64,000 bases of DNA. Origin: Hamadaea tsunoensis DSM 44101 (GTDB lineage: Bacteria > Actinomycetota > Actinomycetes > Mycobacteriales > Micromonosporaceae). The position numbers and the translations under genes were made by a program. Shown piece after piece: positions 1 to 8,863 of the stretch (its first letter is position 1; every line of letters begins with the position of its first letter). Location of the stretch: contig NZ_AUAX01000007.1 in assembly GCF_000428945.1 (NCBI RefSeq), positions 62,001-126,000 on the forward strand. The letters are read 5' to 3'. A model generated the notes under the pieces. That model made no database searches. It worked only from the letters and a program-made list of their open reading frames with translations, and had not been told where the DNA came from.

Positions 1-450
1 AGCCTGAAGTTCAACAAGCGGTTCGCCAACGCGGCGCTGGTGATCCAGCAGTCGCCGTTGCCGGCTTCCACCCAGGAGCTGGTCTCCCTGCGGGCCAGCC
101 AGATCAACGGCTGCGGCTGGTGCATCGACTTCCACGTCAAGGAGGCGGTCGCCGCGGGCGAGGACCCGATCCGCCTGCACCTGGTCGCCGCGTGGCGCGA
201 GTCCACCGTCTTCACCGAGGCCGAGCAGGCCGCGCTCGCCTTCGCCGAGGAGGGCACCCGGCTGGCCGACGCCGGGCAGGGCGTCTCGGACGAGACGTGG
301 GAGCTGGTGCGCAAGCACTATGACGACGATCAGGTCGCCGCGCTGGTCTGCCTGGTGGCTCTCATCAACGCCGCCAACCGCATGGCCGTGATCGTGCACC
401 AGAAGGGCGGCTCCTACCAGGCCGGCAAATTCGCCGACATGGCTCACTGA
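1..450 (+). CDS. Carboxymuconolactone decarboxylase (AhpD-like) family protein, 5' end missing
   Basis: The reading frame is open from the first base, so the start lies upstream of the window; about 149 codons are visible. The diagnostic feature is a CGWC motif followed by IDFH near residue 36-45, matching the CxxCxxxH redox and proton-relay site of AhpD/CMD proteins. It is embedded in the usual helix context (RASQINGCGWCIDFHVKEA). Family members act as cytoplasmic thiol peroxidase-like reductases or small decarboxylases. The length fits a roughly 150-190 aa member with only a short N-terminal piece missing. The substrate cannot be told from sequence. The nearest downstream gene is a GNAT on the same strand, 183 bp away, with no sign of an operon. 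Confidence 0.88.
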   Translation, partial: SLKFNKRFANAALVIQQSPLPASTQELVSLRASQINGCGWCIDFHVKEAVAAGEDPIRLHLVAAWRESTVFTEAEQAALAFAEEGTRLADAGQGVSDETWELVRKHYDDDQVAALVCLVALINAANRMAVIVHQKGGSYQAGKFADMAH

Positions 451-633
451 TCCGCCGCCCGACGCGTACGCCTCCTCACGCGCCCGGCCATCGCAGGCCG
501 GGCCCGCGGGGAGGCCATGCAGCAGGTGATGTGCATCGCCGGTGGATTCCGGCGATCGGGGAGGCGTGTCCGGCTGGCGAAGCGCCCGAAAACTGCGGTG
601 CGCCGTGGGCGCTTGATGCCTATGGTCGCGCCC

Positions 634-1209
634 ATGGAGATCCGTACTGTGGCACCGGCCGTCCAGCCCGCTGTCGAGCAGGTCGTCTCGGCGGCGTTCG
701 GTGAGGCGCCCGACGGGCGCGTGGTGCAGATGATGCGAGCGCTGGAGGCCGGCGGGGCGGCTCGGGCGAGTTTGGTCGCTGTCATCGACGAGCAGATCGT
801 CGGGCATGTGGGACTCTCGCGCGGCTGGGTGGACGCTCGACGCGAGCTGGTCGAGGTGCTGGTTCTCTCCCCGCTGTCGGTGCGTCCCGACCGCCAAGGC
901 CGTGGCGTCGGCACCGCGCTGGTCGCGGCGGCGCTGGAGACCGCCGGAGACCATGGCGCGCCGGCCGTCTTCCTTGAGGGCAGCCCGGACTACTACGGGC
1001 GCCGCGGGTTCAGCTCCGCTTCCGCCCTCGGTTTCGAGCGGCCCTCGACGCGCATCCCGGACCCGGGGTTCCAGGTCGCGCTCCTGGCGTCGTACCAGCG
1101 GTGGATGGTCGGCCGGTTGATCTATCCCGAGGCCTTCTGGACAACGGACACGGTCGGCCTGCGTGACCCCGAGCTGGAGCGGGTGGAGGCACAGATCGCG
1201 TCGAACTGA
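634..1209 (+). CDS. GNAT family N-acetyltransferase
   Basis: A 191-aa protein of the GNAT fold. The acetyl-CoA pyrophosphate-binding motif A is readable as RPDRQGRGVGTALV, around residues 87-100. It follows a beta strand (ELVEVLVLSPLSV) and precedes a motif-B-like helix ending in YYGRRGF, typical of YhbS-type GNATs that acylate small molecules or protein amines. The frame is open back to 517, but the family-like start is the ATG at 634 (MEIRTVAPAVQPAVEQ); ATGs at 616 and 622 are alternatives. The predicted role is acetyl transfer from acetyl-CoA in the cytoplasm, with unknown acceptor. It is a stand-alone gene. Confidence 0.85.
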   Translation: MEIRTVAPAVQPAVEQVVSAAFGEAPDGRVVQMMRALEAGGAARASLVAVIDEQIVGHVGLSRGWVDARRELVEVLVLSPLSVRPDRQGRGVGTALVAAALETAGDHGAPAVFLEGSPDYYGRRGFSSASALGFERPSTRIPDPGFQVALLASYQRWMVGRLIYPEAFWTTDTVGLRDPELERVEAQIASN

Positions 1210-1361
1210 CGCGGGCCGGTTGGTCTCTTCCACGCCGTCAAGGAACGCGACCCGTACGCGATGACCCACGTCAACGGAGAACCGCTGCCGCCACGTCTGA
1301 CCAGTACGGCAGCCGATGATCCCGCTCATCGATTGGTGTCGACGGGGGTTCGGCGATGTTC

Positions 1362-1481
1362 CTATGTTTGCCAAGCCGTCAATGCTGCGAAGCCGGCGAG
1401 CATGGTCGAGTGGATCTCGCGGACAACGTAGCGCTTGAGGCCTCGCGTGATTTCTATTTGTGACGGCCTGAGCCTGTCACA
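1362..1481 (-). pseudogene. Relic resembling the C-terminal tail of an IS110-type transposase
   Basis: On the minus strand, the last ~39 codons of a frame ending in TAG at 1362-1364 read TRGLKRYVVREIHSTML, then a short hydrophobic tail. That resembles the xxLKRYxxRxxY/H tail of IS110/IS116/IS902 transposases. No catalytic DEDD portion precedes it, so at most it is an eroded fragment. An inverted repeat TGTGAC...GTCACA lies at its upstream edge. The match is short and judged by eye, so the identity is uncertain. Confidence 0.33.
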
Positions 1482-1498
1482 GCCGGTCGTTCGCGATA

Positions 1499-1984
1499 TC
1501 AGCCGCGTGGCGTGCGCCCGTCGAGGAGGTAGATGGTGGTGCCTTTGGCGCGGGCGGCGAGGGCTGCCTCGATACGGGGTGCGACGCGCGGCGGCAGCAG
1601 TGTCCGGCACTGATCGGGGTCGTGGAATCCGAAGGTGTCCAGCTCGTCGAGATCGACGTCGATCTTGTGCTCTCGGGTGATTCGGCCGCCGTCGAAGATG
1701 AAGTTGACCAAGGCCCGGGGCCGTGGCGCGGCTGGAGAGGCCCAGTCGACGACGAGGAGGTCGCCGACGGGCAGGGCGAGGTGGAGCTCTTCGCGTAGCT
1801 CGCGTTCGGCGGCGGCGTGCGGCGTTTCGTGCTGGTCGATGTAGCCGCCGGGGATGGCCCAGTGGTCGCGATAGTTCGGCTTGACCAGCAGCACGTGGCC
1901 GAGTTCGTCGGTGATGAACAGGGCGGCGGCGGCGTGGAAGGCCGCGAGCTGCGCGTACCACTGTTCCGGCTCGACCCACGTCAT
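1499..1984 (-). CDS. NUDIX hydrolase
   Basis: A 161-aa protein with a Nudix box at residues ~47-70. It begins GGYIDQHETPHAAAE and continues RELREELHL, fitting GX5EX7REUXEEXGU except that His replaces the penultimate Gly. The acidic REXXEE residues that bind metal are intact. NUDIX enzymes hydrolyse nucleoside diphosphates linked to another moiety; the substrate here is unknown. The gene starts 9 bp after the end of the TPR regulator relic on the same strand, so the two were probably one transcript, as is common for actinomycete regulator/NUDIX pairs. The ATG start (MTWVEPEQWYAQL) has no competing upstream Met. Confidence 0.88.
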   Translation of the reverse strand: MTWVEPEQWYAQLAAFHAAAALFITDELGHVLLVKPNYRDHWAIPGGYIDQHETPHAAAERELREELHLALPVGDLLVVDWASPAAPRPRALVNFIFDGGRITREHKIDVDLDELDTFGFHDPDQCRTLLPPRVAPRIEAALAARAKGTTIYLLDGRTPRG

Positions 1985-1993
1985 TCGGTGACT

Positions 1994-3368
1994 TTACCCA
2001 CGTAGGGCTGGTGAAACATAGTCGCGGGCACGGTGCAGGAACTCGTCGACGGTTGGGTTGCCCCGGTATGGCGTCAGTCGTTGGGCGAGGTCGGTGATGC
2101 GGTCGGTGACACGCCGGGAGCGGACCCGTCCGGCGAGGTTGAGAGTGTCGTGGCCGAGTTGCCCGGCGTGTTCGGGCTCGGCGGCCGGTCCGGTCGTGTG
2201 GACGCTGGCGATCAGCGCAGTGTGCAAGGCACGGGTGCGTACGCTGCCTTCGGCGAGCTCGAGGGCCTGTGCGGTGTATCGGAGGGCTTCTGTGGTGCGG
2301 CCGAGGTCGCGCAGGCAACGGATTGCAGTGCCCGCAAGGTGGGCGGGGGTGAAGTAGCCGGCCCACGCCGGCTGCTCGGTGCCGTTGGTCTTGGTGGTAG
2401 CGTCTTCGGCCAGTCGGAGAGCGGTGATGCAGCTGCGGGCGTCGCCGGCGACGGCGTGGGCGCATGCCTCCGCCGTGTACAGACGAGCCATGACGAAGGT
2501 GTGGGCGCGGCCGCGTCCGCCGTCGACGGCGGCTCGGGCGAGTCTGACTGCTTCGCCGGGCTGCTGGAGGTATACGGCTTGCGTGGACATATTCGCGAGG
2601 ATGTGCGCGCCGAAGCCGACGTGATCAGCGGCCTTCGCCAGCCGCAACGACTGGATGAAATGCCGTTGCGCCCAACCGTGATCACCGACGTCGTAGCTCA
2701 TGAAGGCGACCTGGCCGGTCAGCTCGGCGACGGCGGCGAACAGGTGCCGGCCGACCTTGTCGGTGTAGGTTCCATGCAGCATCGGCTCCGCCTCGCGGTG
2801 CAGCCATTCTGCCAGGACCGTGCGGTACCGGCCGCCGCCGTGACGCCGGTCGAGATCGAGGAAGTGCTGCTGGCAGGCGCGTAGCTCATCGACATCGGAC
2901 AGGGTGACGCGGCGGCCGCCGCGAAGCGTCCGGGTCGCGGGGATCGAAATGCCAGCGCCAGCCGGCGTCGGTCGTCGCTGCAACGACGAAGGGCATCGAG
3001 CTGAGTGTGTCCTGCCGGGCCACCTGCTGTCGCCACAGACTTGCCACGGTGTCGCGGGTCTGCTCAAGACCGGTCGCGAAAGTGAGCCCGAGCTCGGAGG
3101 ACGCGCCACCGGCGGCCAAGCCCAGCTCGTCGACGTCTACCGGACGCCGGATACGGCGGCTGAGTACCTCGGCGATGACCTGCGGTACCGGGTCATCGGG
3201 GCGACGACCACGCAGCCACCAGTACACCGAGGCAGCGTCATATCGCAACGCGAGGCCGCGCGCCTGACCGCGAAGATTGACCTGCCGGGCGAACGCCGAC
3301 CGCGCCTGCGCGTATCCAGCCTCGGCGAGCAGAGCATGCAGGTGGTGGTTGGTGACCGCCCTCGCCAT
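1994..3368 (-). pseudogene. HTH/TPR-type transcriptional regulator split by a frameshift
   Basis: Two overlapping minus-strand frames together make one ~455-aa protein. The first runs from the ATG at 3368 (MARAVTNHHLHALLAEAG, preceded by GGGGGAAG) and holds an HTH-like N-terminus plus the segment ending FDPRDPDASRR. The second continues from about 2925 with GGRRVTLSDVDELRACQQ and a TPR-like helical array to 1994. The join lies in the GC repeat around 2905-2925, where one inserted or deleted base shifts the frame. Streptomyces-type regulators of this layout are continuous. It is therefore a recent pseudogene or a sequencing/assembly indel. The shared transcript with the downstream NUDIX gene suggests it regulated that gene or itself. 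Confidence 0.75.
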
Positions 3369-3550
3369 CGCCGCTTCCCCCAACCTCGGCCATTGGTGAC
3401 GCAACATAAGCATAGAGCGACATCAACCCTGGTCGACGGCTGCGCAACCCCGCGCAACGCAGCACAACCCAGCCCAACCCCGCAGAGGTGGTCGCACCTT
3501 CCGCGAGCCGATCGCGGCCAGCCAGCCTGGACGTGGAGGTGAAGCCGGGT

Positions 3551-5293
3551 ATGGACACAGAGTTCAACCACGTCCTGGACGAGATCGACCAGCGCGTTAC
3601 CGACCTGCGCGCATGGGCTCGCTTCGGTGGCGTCACGGTGCTACCGCCGCTGCTCGCGCTGGGCACGAGCGAGCGAGTCGGTTCCAACTGGCTGTCGGAC
3701 ACATTGCGGCCGATCATGCCGCAGCATAACGAGCCGTTCCGGCAGCAGCTCGGCAGTCTGCATCCGCTCTCGCCGGTCAACCCCTACAGCATTGAGGTCG
3801 AACAGATGCCCAAGGCGTTGCTCGGCACGCTGAGCTGGCACGGCCTGGTCGAGTTCGTACTGGCCAAATACTCGCCGGTCCGGCAAATGCTCAAGGAGAC
3901 CAATCTGTTCTTCACGGCACGGTCGCTGCTGCGGTTGTTCGCCGACGCCCCCGTGGTCGTGCTCACTCGCAGCCCGCTCGGCGTGGCCAGTTCCTTCGCC
4001 CGCTCCAGGTTGTTCGACCGCTGGAGGTACGCCGACCGGTACCGGCAAATGGCCACCATGACGGACGCCGGATCACACGAGCGATTCGCTCCGCTGGTGC
4101 CAGACGACAAACCGGACGAGCTGACCGCGCTGACCCGGCTGATCGTGCTCAACACGGTCCTGCTGGCCGACGCGCTCGACGGTCGCAGCTACACCCACAT
4201 TCGCTACGAGACCGCCGTACTCGACCAGCCGGCCGCCTGGGCGGCGCTAGACAGTTTGATACCGCCCCAACATTTTCCGATGACACCCCGACCCGCCGCG
4301 GCCGGCGGGGATGACCTATTCGCGACCAATAACCACAAGACCAGCCTGGCCGCGCAGCTCTCCTCGGCCGAAGCCGTCCAGGTCATCGCCTGCACTGCAC
4401 AGACGCTCGCAGTCGCCGCCGACCGGGTAGCTCCGAGCGTTCTGGAGCGTGCCGCGACGTGGCTGACCGGCGCCGAGCACTACGAGGTGACCGGACGCCC
4501 GACCACTTCGCCCGGCAGTCGCAGCCGTGTCCCCAGCCCACCCCCGGTCGAGGTCAGTTACCGACACCTGCACCGCGTGGCGTGGCGCAACCTGCTGGTC
4601 AGCAACGCCGAGTACGCCGGACTGCTCAACGCGCTAAATGCGGCCGGAGTGGCGAACACCCAGCGCGACACCCACCTGCTGCTGGTTCCGATGCCGCACG
4701 AACGCGGCGGCCGGATCCACTGGTCAAGCGAACGCGAGACCTGGACTATCAGCCCCGGTTTCGCTCACCACCCGGCCTACTGGGTCACCTGGATCGGCGC
4801 GGCGCTGTTCGCCGCAGTAAACTCCGCGCGCCTGCCAGCCCACAGCGAGCTATGCGCGCTGGCCGCCGAGACGACCTCATCCAATCACGACTATGCGCTG
4901 GGGGATGCAGCTCAGGTCACCCAAACGCAGGCCCCGTACGGGATTCATCACCCAGTCGGCAACGTGCAGGTCTGGTGCGGCGACGGTCCACCGACACCGC
5001 ATGGTCAGCCGGTACAACGGTGGATTCACGGTGCCGCATGGAACACCCCGGCCACCATCGACGAGGTCAACCGGCTGCGCTCCCGGCACCTACTGGGTGC
5101 GTCCCGAGGAGTCGGCGTGCGGCTCGTCCGCGACCAGCCGCAACCGTTCACGCGGCCCACGATCGCCCAAGCGTCGACCGCGCTGAACACGTGGATCGAC
5201 AGCCTCACCGACCGCAGCCGCGCCCTCGACGACCTTGATATGACGATCGTGCGCGCCCTACAGGCCGATGTTGGCCTTCAGACCCATGTATGA
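3551..5293 (+). CDS. Two-domain protein: sulfotransferase-like N-terminus fused to an FGE/SUMF1-fold C-terminus
   Basis: A 580-aa protein; the ATG at 3551 has GGAGGTGA 8 nt upstream, although the frame is open back to 3488. Residues ~30-300 look like a PAPS-dependent sulfotransferase: a P-loop-like LLALGTSERVGSNWL (5'-phosphosulfate loop) and VVVLTRSPLGVASSF (3'-phosphate loop). Residues ~340-560 carry hallmarks of the formylglycine-generating-enzyme sulfatase fold: WRNLLVSNAEYAGLLN, a WVTWIGAALFAAVNSARLP block, HPVGNVQVWCGD and a GVGVRLVRDQ end. The reactive Cys pair of true FGEs is not visible, nor is the DinB HX3HXE of EgtB, so the C-domain probably does different chemistry or binds substrate. 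It converges with the NUDIX gene (36-bp 3' overlap) and sits beside a sugar nucleotidyltransferase, suggesting small-molecule tailoring. The fusion is unusual. Confidence 0.72.
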   Translation: MDTEFNHVLDEIDQRVTDLRAWARFGGVTVLPPLLALGTSERVGSNWLSDTLRPIMPQHNEPFRQQLGSLHPLSPVNPYSIEVEQMPKALLGTLSWHGLVEFVLAKYSPVRQMLKETNLFFTARSLLRLFADAPVVVLTRSPLGVASSFARSRLFDRWRYADRYRQMATMTDAGSHERFAPLVPDDKPDELTALTRLIVLNTVLLADALDGRSYTHIRYETAVLDQPAAWAALDSLIPPQHFPMTPRPAAAGGDDLFATNNHKTSLAAQLSSAEAVQVIACTAQTLAVAADRVAPSVLERAATWLTGAEHYEVTGRPTTSPGSRSRVPSPPPVEVSYRHLHRVAWRNLLVSNAEYAGLLNALNAAGVANTQRDTHLLLVPMPHERGGRIHWSSERETWTISPGFAHHPAYWVTWIGAALFAAVNSARLPAHSELCALAAETTSSNHDYALGDAAQVTQTQAPYGIHHPVGNVQVWCGDGPPTPHGQPVQRWIHGAAWNTPATIDEVNRLRSRHLLGASRGVGVRLVRDQPQPFTRPTIAQASTALNTWIDSLTDRSRALDDLDMTIVRALQADVGLQTHV

Positions 5294-5677
5294 GCCGGCG
5301 CCAGGCCAGCTGGCCCGAGCCAGCTCAAGGAAACGTCCGCTGAACCCCAGCGACGGCAACTCCGCCAGCTTCACGAACTCCACCGCCCGGATCGGACGGG
5401 TGTCCGCCCCGGCCACGACCGCCCCCAGCGTGCCGCCGGTCCGCTGGCACTCGAAAGTGAGGTGAACAACGTGCGCCTGCACGACGTCACACACGTACAG
5501 CAACCGCCCAACCTGGATATCCAGACCGGTCTCCTCGGCCACCTCGCGCCGCAGCGCCTCCTCGACCGTCTCGCCCTTCCCGCCCGGCAACGACCACGAC
5601 CGGTCGCCCTCGGTGTCCTGGTCCAGCAGCAGGATCTGGTCGTCTTCGATCAGGAGCGCGGTAACGCGTACATTCAT
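5258..5677 (-). CDS. NUDIX hydrolase
   Basis: A ~139-aa protein with a complete Nudix box at residues ~32-54, GGKGETVEEALRREVAEETG, matching the GX5EX7REUXEEXGU consensus. I chose the ATG at 5677 (MNVRVTALLIEDDQILLL) because NUDIX domains usually begin just before this strand. The frame extends to a GTG at 5716, which would leave only 14 bp to the divergent nucleotidyltransferase. The 3' end overlaps the end of the sulfotransferase/FGE gene tail-to-tail. With the adjacent sugar nucleotidyltransferase it could clean up or recycle an activated nucleotide; that is inference. Confidence 0.86.
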   Translation of the reverse strand: MNVRVTALLIEDDQILLLDQDTEGDRSWSLPGGKGETVEEALRREVAEETGLDIQVGRLLYVCDVVQAHVVHLTFECQRTGGTLGAVVAGADTRPIRAVEFVKLAELPSLGFSGRFLELARASWPGAGSYMGLKANIGL

Positions 5678-5730
5678 CGGCACCCGCAGACCGTAACAAT
5701 CCCGGACGATCACCACACGGCGGCGCGGCC

Positions 5731-6564
5731 ATGAACCGCCAGCCAGCTACTCAGATCGTCATTTGCGCCGGGGGACTCGGCACCCGGGTGTCGCCCTGGG
5801 CGCGGCACCTGCCCAAAGAGTTCGCGCCGGTGGCCGGGCGACCGGGCATCCTGCACCTGCTCGACGAACTGACCGCCCTTGCCCCAGCCCAGGTCATCGT
5901 GGTCTACCACCCGTTCTACGAGACCTTCATCGCCTGGGCCAAGACCACCCTCGGCCGCGGCGGGCAAGCTGCCTACCAGCGCGCCGCAGGTCTGCCGCGG
6001 ACCGATCTGCCGCTGCACGAGCAGCTCGATCTGACGTTCATCCCGCAGCGGGGCCGGTACGCCGACGTCACCTCTGTCCTCAACGGCGCCGACCATCTAC
6101 GCACCAGCACCGACGTGTACGTCGCGTTCGCCGACAACCTCTACCCGCACGACAACCCCAGCCTCGCCCTGGCCGCCGTACCCGCTGGCCAGACGGCAGT
6201 CCTGGTACGGCCCTACCACCCGGTCGAAGCCGGCCGCCGTGGAGTGATCGTGGCGCACCGCGACGCCGACGTGCTCACGATGGCCGACCTGGTGGAAAAG
6301 CCACCCCCAGAACGCGCCCGCGAGCTGCAAGACGAGCACGGACAGTCGGCCCTCTGGCTGCTGGAAGGCCGCGCCCGGCTGGCTCGCTCGTTCGTTGACC
6401 AGCTTCGCCGAACGCCGATGGATCCAGCCATCGAGCCCAAGCTGTCGCTGGCGATACGTCAACATGCACAACGCGAGCCAGTACGCCTTGTCGTCACGCG
6501 TTCCGCAGTGACCGACATTGGCAACCCGGCCTTCGATCGGACAGACGCTGCGACGGTGAGGTGA
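5731..6564 (+). CDS. Sugar-phosphate nucleotidylyltransferase (GalU/RmlA superfamily)
   Basis: A 277-aa GT-A-fold nucleotidyltransferase. The N-terminal signature is IVICAGGLGTRVSPWARHLPKEFAPVAGRP (residues ~9-38, shown in Walker-like order GGLGTR then LPKE), which binds NTP and Mg. A second metal region VYVAFADNLYPHDNP follows near residue 130, and VEKPPP near residue 190 is the usual sugar-phosphate contact. These enzymes make NDP-sugars from NTP and sugar-1-phosphate in the cytoplasm. The closest general relatives are UTP-glucose-1-phosphate uridylyltransferases, but base and sugar specificity cannot be assigned. It is divergent from the NUDIX gene and next to the sulfotransferase/FGE fusion. 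Confidence 0.85.
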   Translation: MNRQPATQIVICAGGLGTRVSPWARHLPKEFAPVAGRPGILHLLDELTALAPAQVIVVYHPFYETFIAWAKTTLGRGGQAAYQRAAGLPRTDLPLHEQLDLTFIPQRGRYADVTSVLNGADHLRTSTDVYVAFADNLYPHDNPSLALAAVPAGQTAVLVRPYHPVEAGRRGVIVAHRDADVLTMADLVEKPPPERARELQDEHGQSALWLLEGRARLARSFVDQLRRTPMDPAIEPKLSLAIRQHAQREPVRLVVTRSAVTDIGNPAFDRTDAATVR

Positions 6565-6868
6565 GCCTCCCGGCGTGGCACCGCCCCGTAGCGCACGACC
6601 GTGACCGCCACGACATCTCACATGAGGCTACGTAGGTCATCCGTGCTCATGCGGGCGCCCGGAGTGCGACGACCTTGTCGAACGTCATAATGCAGGTGAT
6701 TGCACGATCCTGCGGCGCACGTGGTGTGGTGTGGTGCAGGGGCAACGGTCACGTGCTCATCGTGGACGGCGAGCACGAGCGGAGCCACTGCTGCCAGCCG
6801 AGGTGCAGGACGCGATGTGCACGGCCCGCCCGTACATTCGGCTGAGCTGATCGCAGTAGCGTGGCGGG
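6565..6868 (+). other. Intergenic stretch with no supported gene
   Basis: About 300 bp between the nucleotidyltransferase and the phosphotransferase gene. Frames here are short or antisense shadows; no RNA gene, repeat or strong hairpin was seen. The promoter of the downstream gene presumably lies in the last 100 bp. Confidence 0.5.
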
Positions 6869-7402
6869 ATGACTACCCGGGTGGTTGTGCTCAACGGCGG
6901 TTCGAGCGCCGGCAAGTCGGCGATCGCCCGTCGCCTACAGGACGTTCTGCCGGAGCCGTGGCTCTCCCTGAGCGTGGACACGCTGGTCGACGCGATGCCC
7001 GCCGCTCTGCGTACGGCAGAGTCGGGCATCATGTTCGCCGCGGACGGTGGCGTGCACGTCGGCGACCGGTTCCGGGAACTGGAGGCGGCGTGGATGGCGG
7101 GCGTGGCCACCATGGCGCGGGCCGGGGCCGGCATCATCATCGACGATGTCTTCCTGGGCGGGTCGGCGTCGCAGCAGCGGTGGCGGGACGCGCTGGCCGG
7201 CCTTGACGTCCTCTGGGCCGGCGTACGCTGCGACGCCGAGGTGGCCGCCGCGAGGGAGGCCGCCCGTGGTGACCGGACGGCCGGGATGGCGGCCGCGCAG
7301 GCCGACCTGGTCCACGAAGGTGTCCGCTACGACGTCACGGTCGACACCACGTACGTCGATCCGCTCAGCTGCGCACGGGTCATTGCCGCCGCCGTCCGGT
7401 GA
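6869..7402 (+). CDS. cpt: Chloramphenicol 3-O-phosphotransferase-like protein
   Basis: A 177-aa P-loop kinase closely resembling the Streptomyces venezuelae chloramphenicol phosphotransferase. Walker A is GGSSAGKS at residues 10-17. Asp37 in [10 protein letters not shown] falls at the position proposed as catalytic base in that enzyme. A second hallmark is [10 protein letters not shown] around residues 92-101, followed by VLWAGVRCD and [12 protein letters not shown]. The length matches the family. The enzyme would use ATP to phosphorylate the primary hydroxyl of chloramphenicol or a related compound. No chloramphenicol biosynthesis genes are visible, so it may be a resistance gene or act on another substrate. 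Confidence 0.85.
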   Translation: MTTRVVVLNGGSSAGKSAIARRLQDVLPEPWLSLSVDTLVDAMPAALRTAESGIMFAADGGVHVGDRFRELEAAWMAGVATMARAGAGIIIDDVFLGGSASQQRWRDALAGLDVLWAGVRCDAEVAAAREAARGDRTAGMAAAQADLVHEGVRYDVTVDTTYVDPLSCARVIAAAVR

Positions 7403-7576
7403 TCGAACGCCACCCGGAGACGGCACGCGTGGGTCTTTACCAGGATGGCCGGGCTGATGCGAGTCGACTCGACGGGCTGGTTCTCTGCCATACGGGCCCA
7501 GGACTGGACCAGATTCGCTCGATGCCCCGCTTGGCCATAGCGGGCACCTTCAACGTCGACGAGCGCCGGCCCGCGC

Positions 7577-8062
7577 TCATCGACGCACCGCGTGGGGAGA
7601 GCCGGGCCGCTTGTTCGCGGGGGAGAAGAAGTGATGCTCCATGAGCAGGAGTACCGCGACCAGGGCGGCGACCATGCCGAGGACGAAGTACGGGGTGGAG
7701 ATCAGATACGCCTTGCCGGGCCCGGCGAATTTCCCGATCTCCACCCGGTAGATCACGACGCACAGCACCAGGTTGCCCACGGCGTAGAGAAGCATCAGGA
7801 CGAAGAGCAGCCACCGGGCCACGTTGGAGGCCCGCCACGTGAAGATCGCCGGTAGTGCGGCCGCTGTCGCCAGGATCAGCCACAACCCCAGGAGAAGCGC
7901 GGCCACGGGAGGATCTGTCGGGTCGCCCGTGGTGACGAGAAGGGCGGCCGCGAAGGCGGCGGCGAGGGCCGCCCCGACGTAGGTCAGCACGACCGCCACG
8001 GTGACCACCGCTGGTCTCGTCACCGGTGTGGGCTCCGGGGTCGGGTGGGGCGTCATCGGCAC
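7577..8062 (-). CDS. Small four-helix membrane protein of unknown function
   Basis: A 161-aa protein with a Pro/Thr-rich cytoplasmic start (MPMTPHPTPEPTPVTRP) and four clear hydrophobic segments at about residues 18-42, 50-72, 84-106 and 124-144. The end is charged (ANKRPGSPHAVRR). Similar Pro-leader four-TM proteins are common in actinomycetes without assigned function. No enzymatic motif is visible. It is 88 bp upstream of, and divergent or convergent with, no clear partner: the SRPBCC gene on the same strand lies upstream. Confidence 0.7.
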   Translation of the reverse strand: MPMTPHPTPEPTPVTRPAVVTVAVVLTYVGAALAAAFAAALLVTTGDPTDPPVAALLLGLWLILATAAALPAIFTWRASNVARWLLFVLMLLYAVGNLVLCVVIYRVEIGKFAGPGKAYLISTPYFVLGMVAALVAVLLLMEHHFFSPANKRPGSPHAVRR

Positions 8063-8150
8063 GGCTCCGTTCCAGGCTGTGCTCGTTGCTGTGGTGGTGA
8101 TTCGGGTTGGGCGGCAGGCACCGAGGTGATCGGATGCGAGCGCCCTCTGG

Positions 8151-8618
8151 TCAAGGCCGGCGGAGTGCCGCCCCGAGCCTGTCGAGCTCGCTCTCGCGAT
8201 GCGCGTGATGCTGCCGGGTCCACTGCTCGTCGTGGAGCGGATCGAGCGTCATCACCAGCCGCGTACCGTCCGCCGCGGGGAAGAGTTCGATGGTCGTGAG
8301 GTGCACGTACGCTTCGTGCCCGGGAACGAAGTCGACAACGGTCCGGTAACCGAGCCGGGCCGGGGGAACAACTTCCGTGAAGGTCTTGTACAGCTCGCTC
8401 GACAGGGGAAGTCCGGCCGCCTCCATGTACCTCACCTGTTCGGGTGCGGTCGCTGTCATCGTGTAGCGCACTTCGCCGCCCGGCCGGAGGCCGATCTCGC
8501 TGACCTGGGTCTCGAATCCCTCGGGAGCCCACCACCGGTCGAGCCCTGTCGCGGTCGTGAGCATCTGCCAGACGACCTCCGCCGGGGCTTGATAGGTGCG
8601 TTCCAGACGTGTCGGCAT
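8151..8618 (-). CDS. SRPBCC/START-like (Aha1 family) protein
   Basis: A 155-aa helix-grip-fold protein starting MPTRLERTYQAPAEVVWQML, preceded by CGGAGGATTG. It contains the conserved TTATGLDRWWAPEGFET block and GGEVRYTM, a pattern typical of activator-of-Hsp90-ATPase-like SRPBCC proteins, which bind hydrophobic ligands. The frame is open for another 77 codons upstream (to 8849). That extension includes a Cys-rich patch CCKGC and CPM, but the good ribosome site argues for 8618. The gene is divergent from the XRE regulator, which may control it. Confidence 0.82.
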   Translation of the reverse strand: MPTRLERTYQAPAEVVWQMLTTATGLDRWWAPEGFETQVSEIGLRPGGEVRYTMTATAPEQVRYMEAAGLPLSSELYKTFTEVVPPARLGYRTVVDFVPGHEAYVHLTTIELFPAADGTRLVMTLDPLHDEQWTRQHHAHRESELDRLGAALRRP

Positions 8619-8863
8619 CAATCCTCCGTAGCGGATGTCGAGCATGGGGCACGGCGTTTCAGGGTGCCGGCCGCCGACCGGGTCGACCGCCGCGTACGGG
8701 AGGTCGACGGCGAGGTTCAGCACGACCCGAACGGTCGTGCCGCAGCCCTTGCAGCACCAGTTATATCGACCTGCCGCGGGACGGTGCCAACGTCGAAGCA
8801 CCCCGGTGAACAGCAGTGAACAGGGGGCTGACGCCGACCGCAGCTCCATGGTGGACTGTTCAC

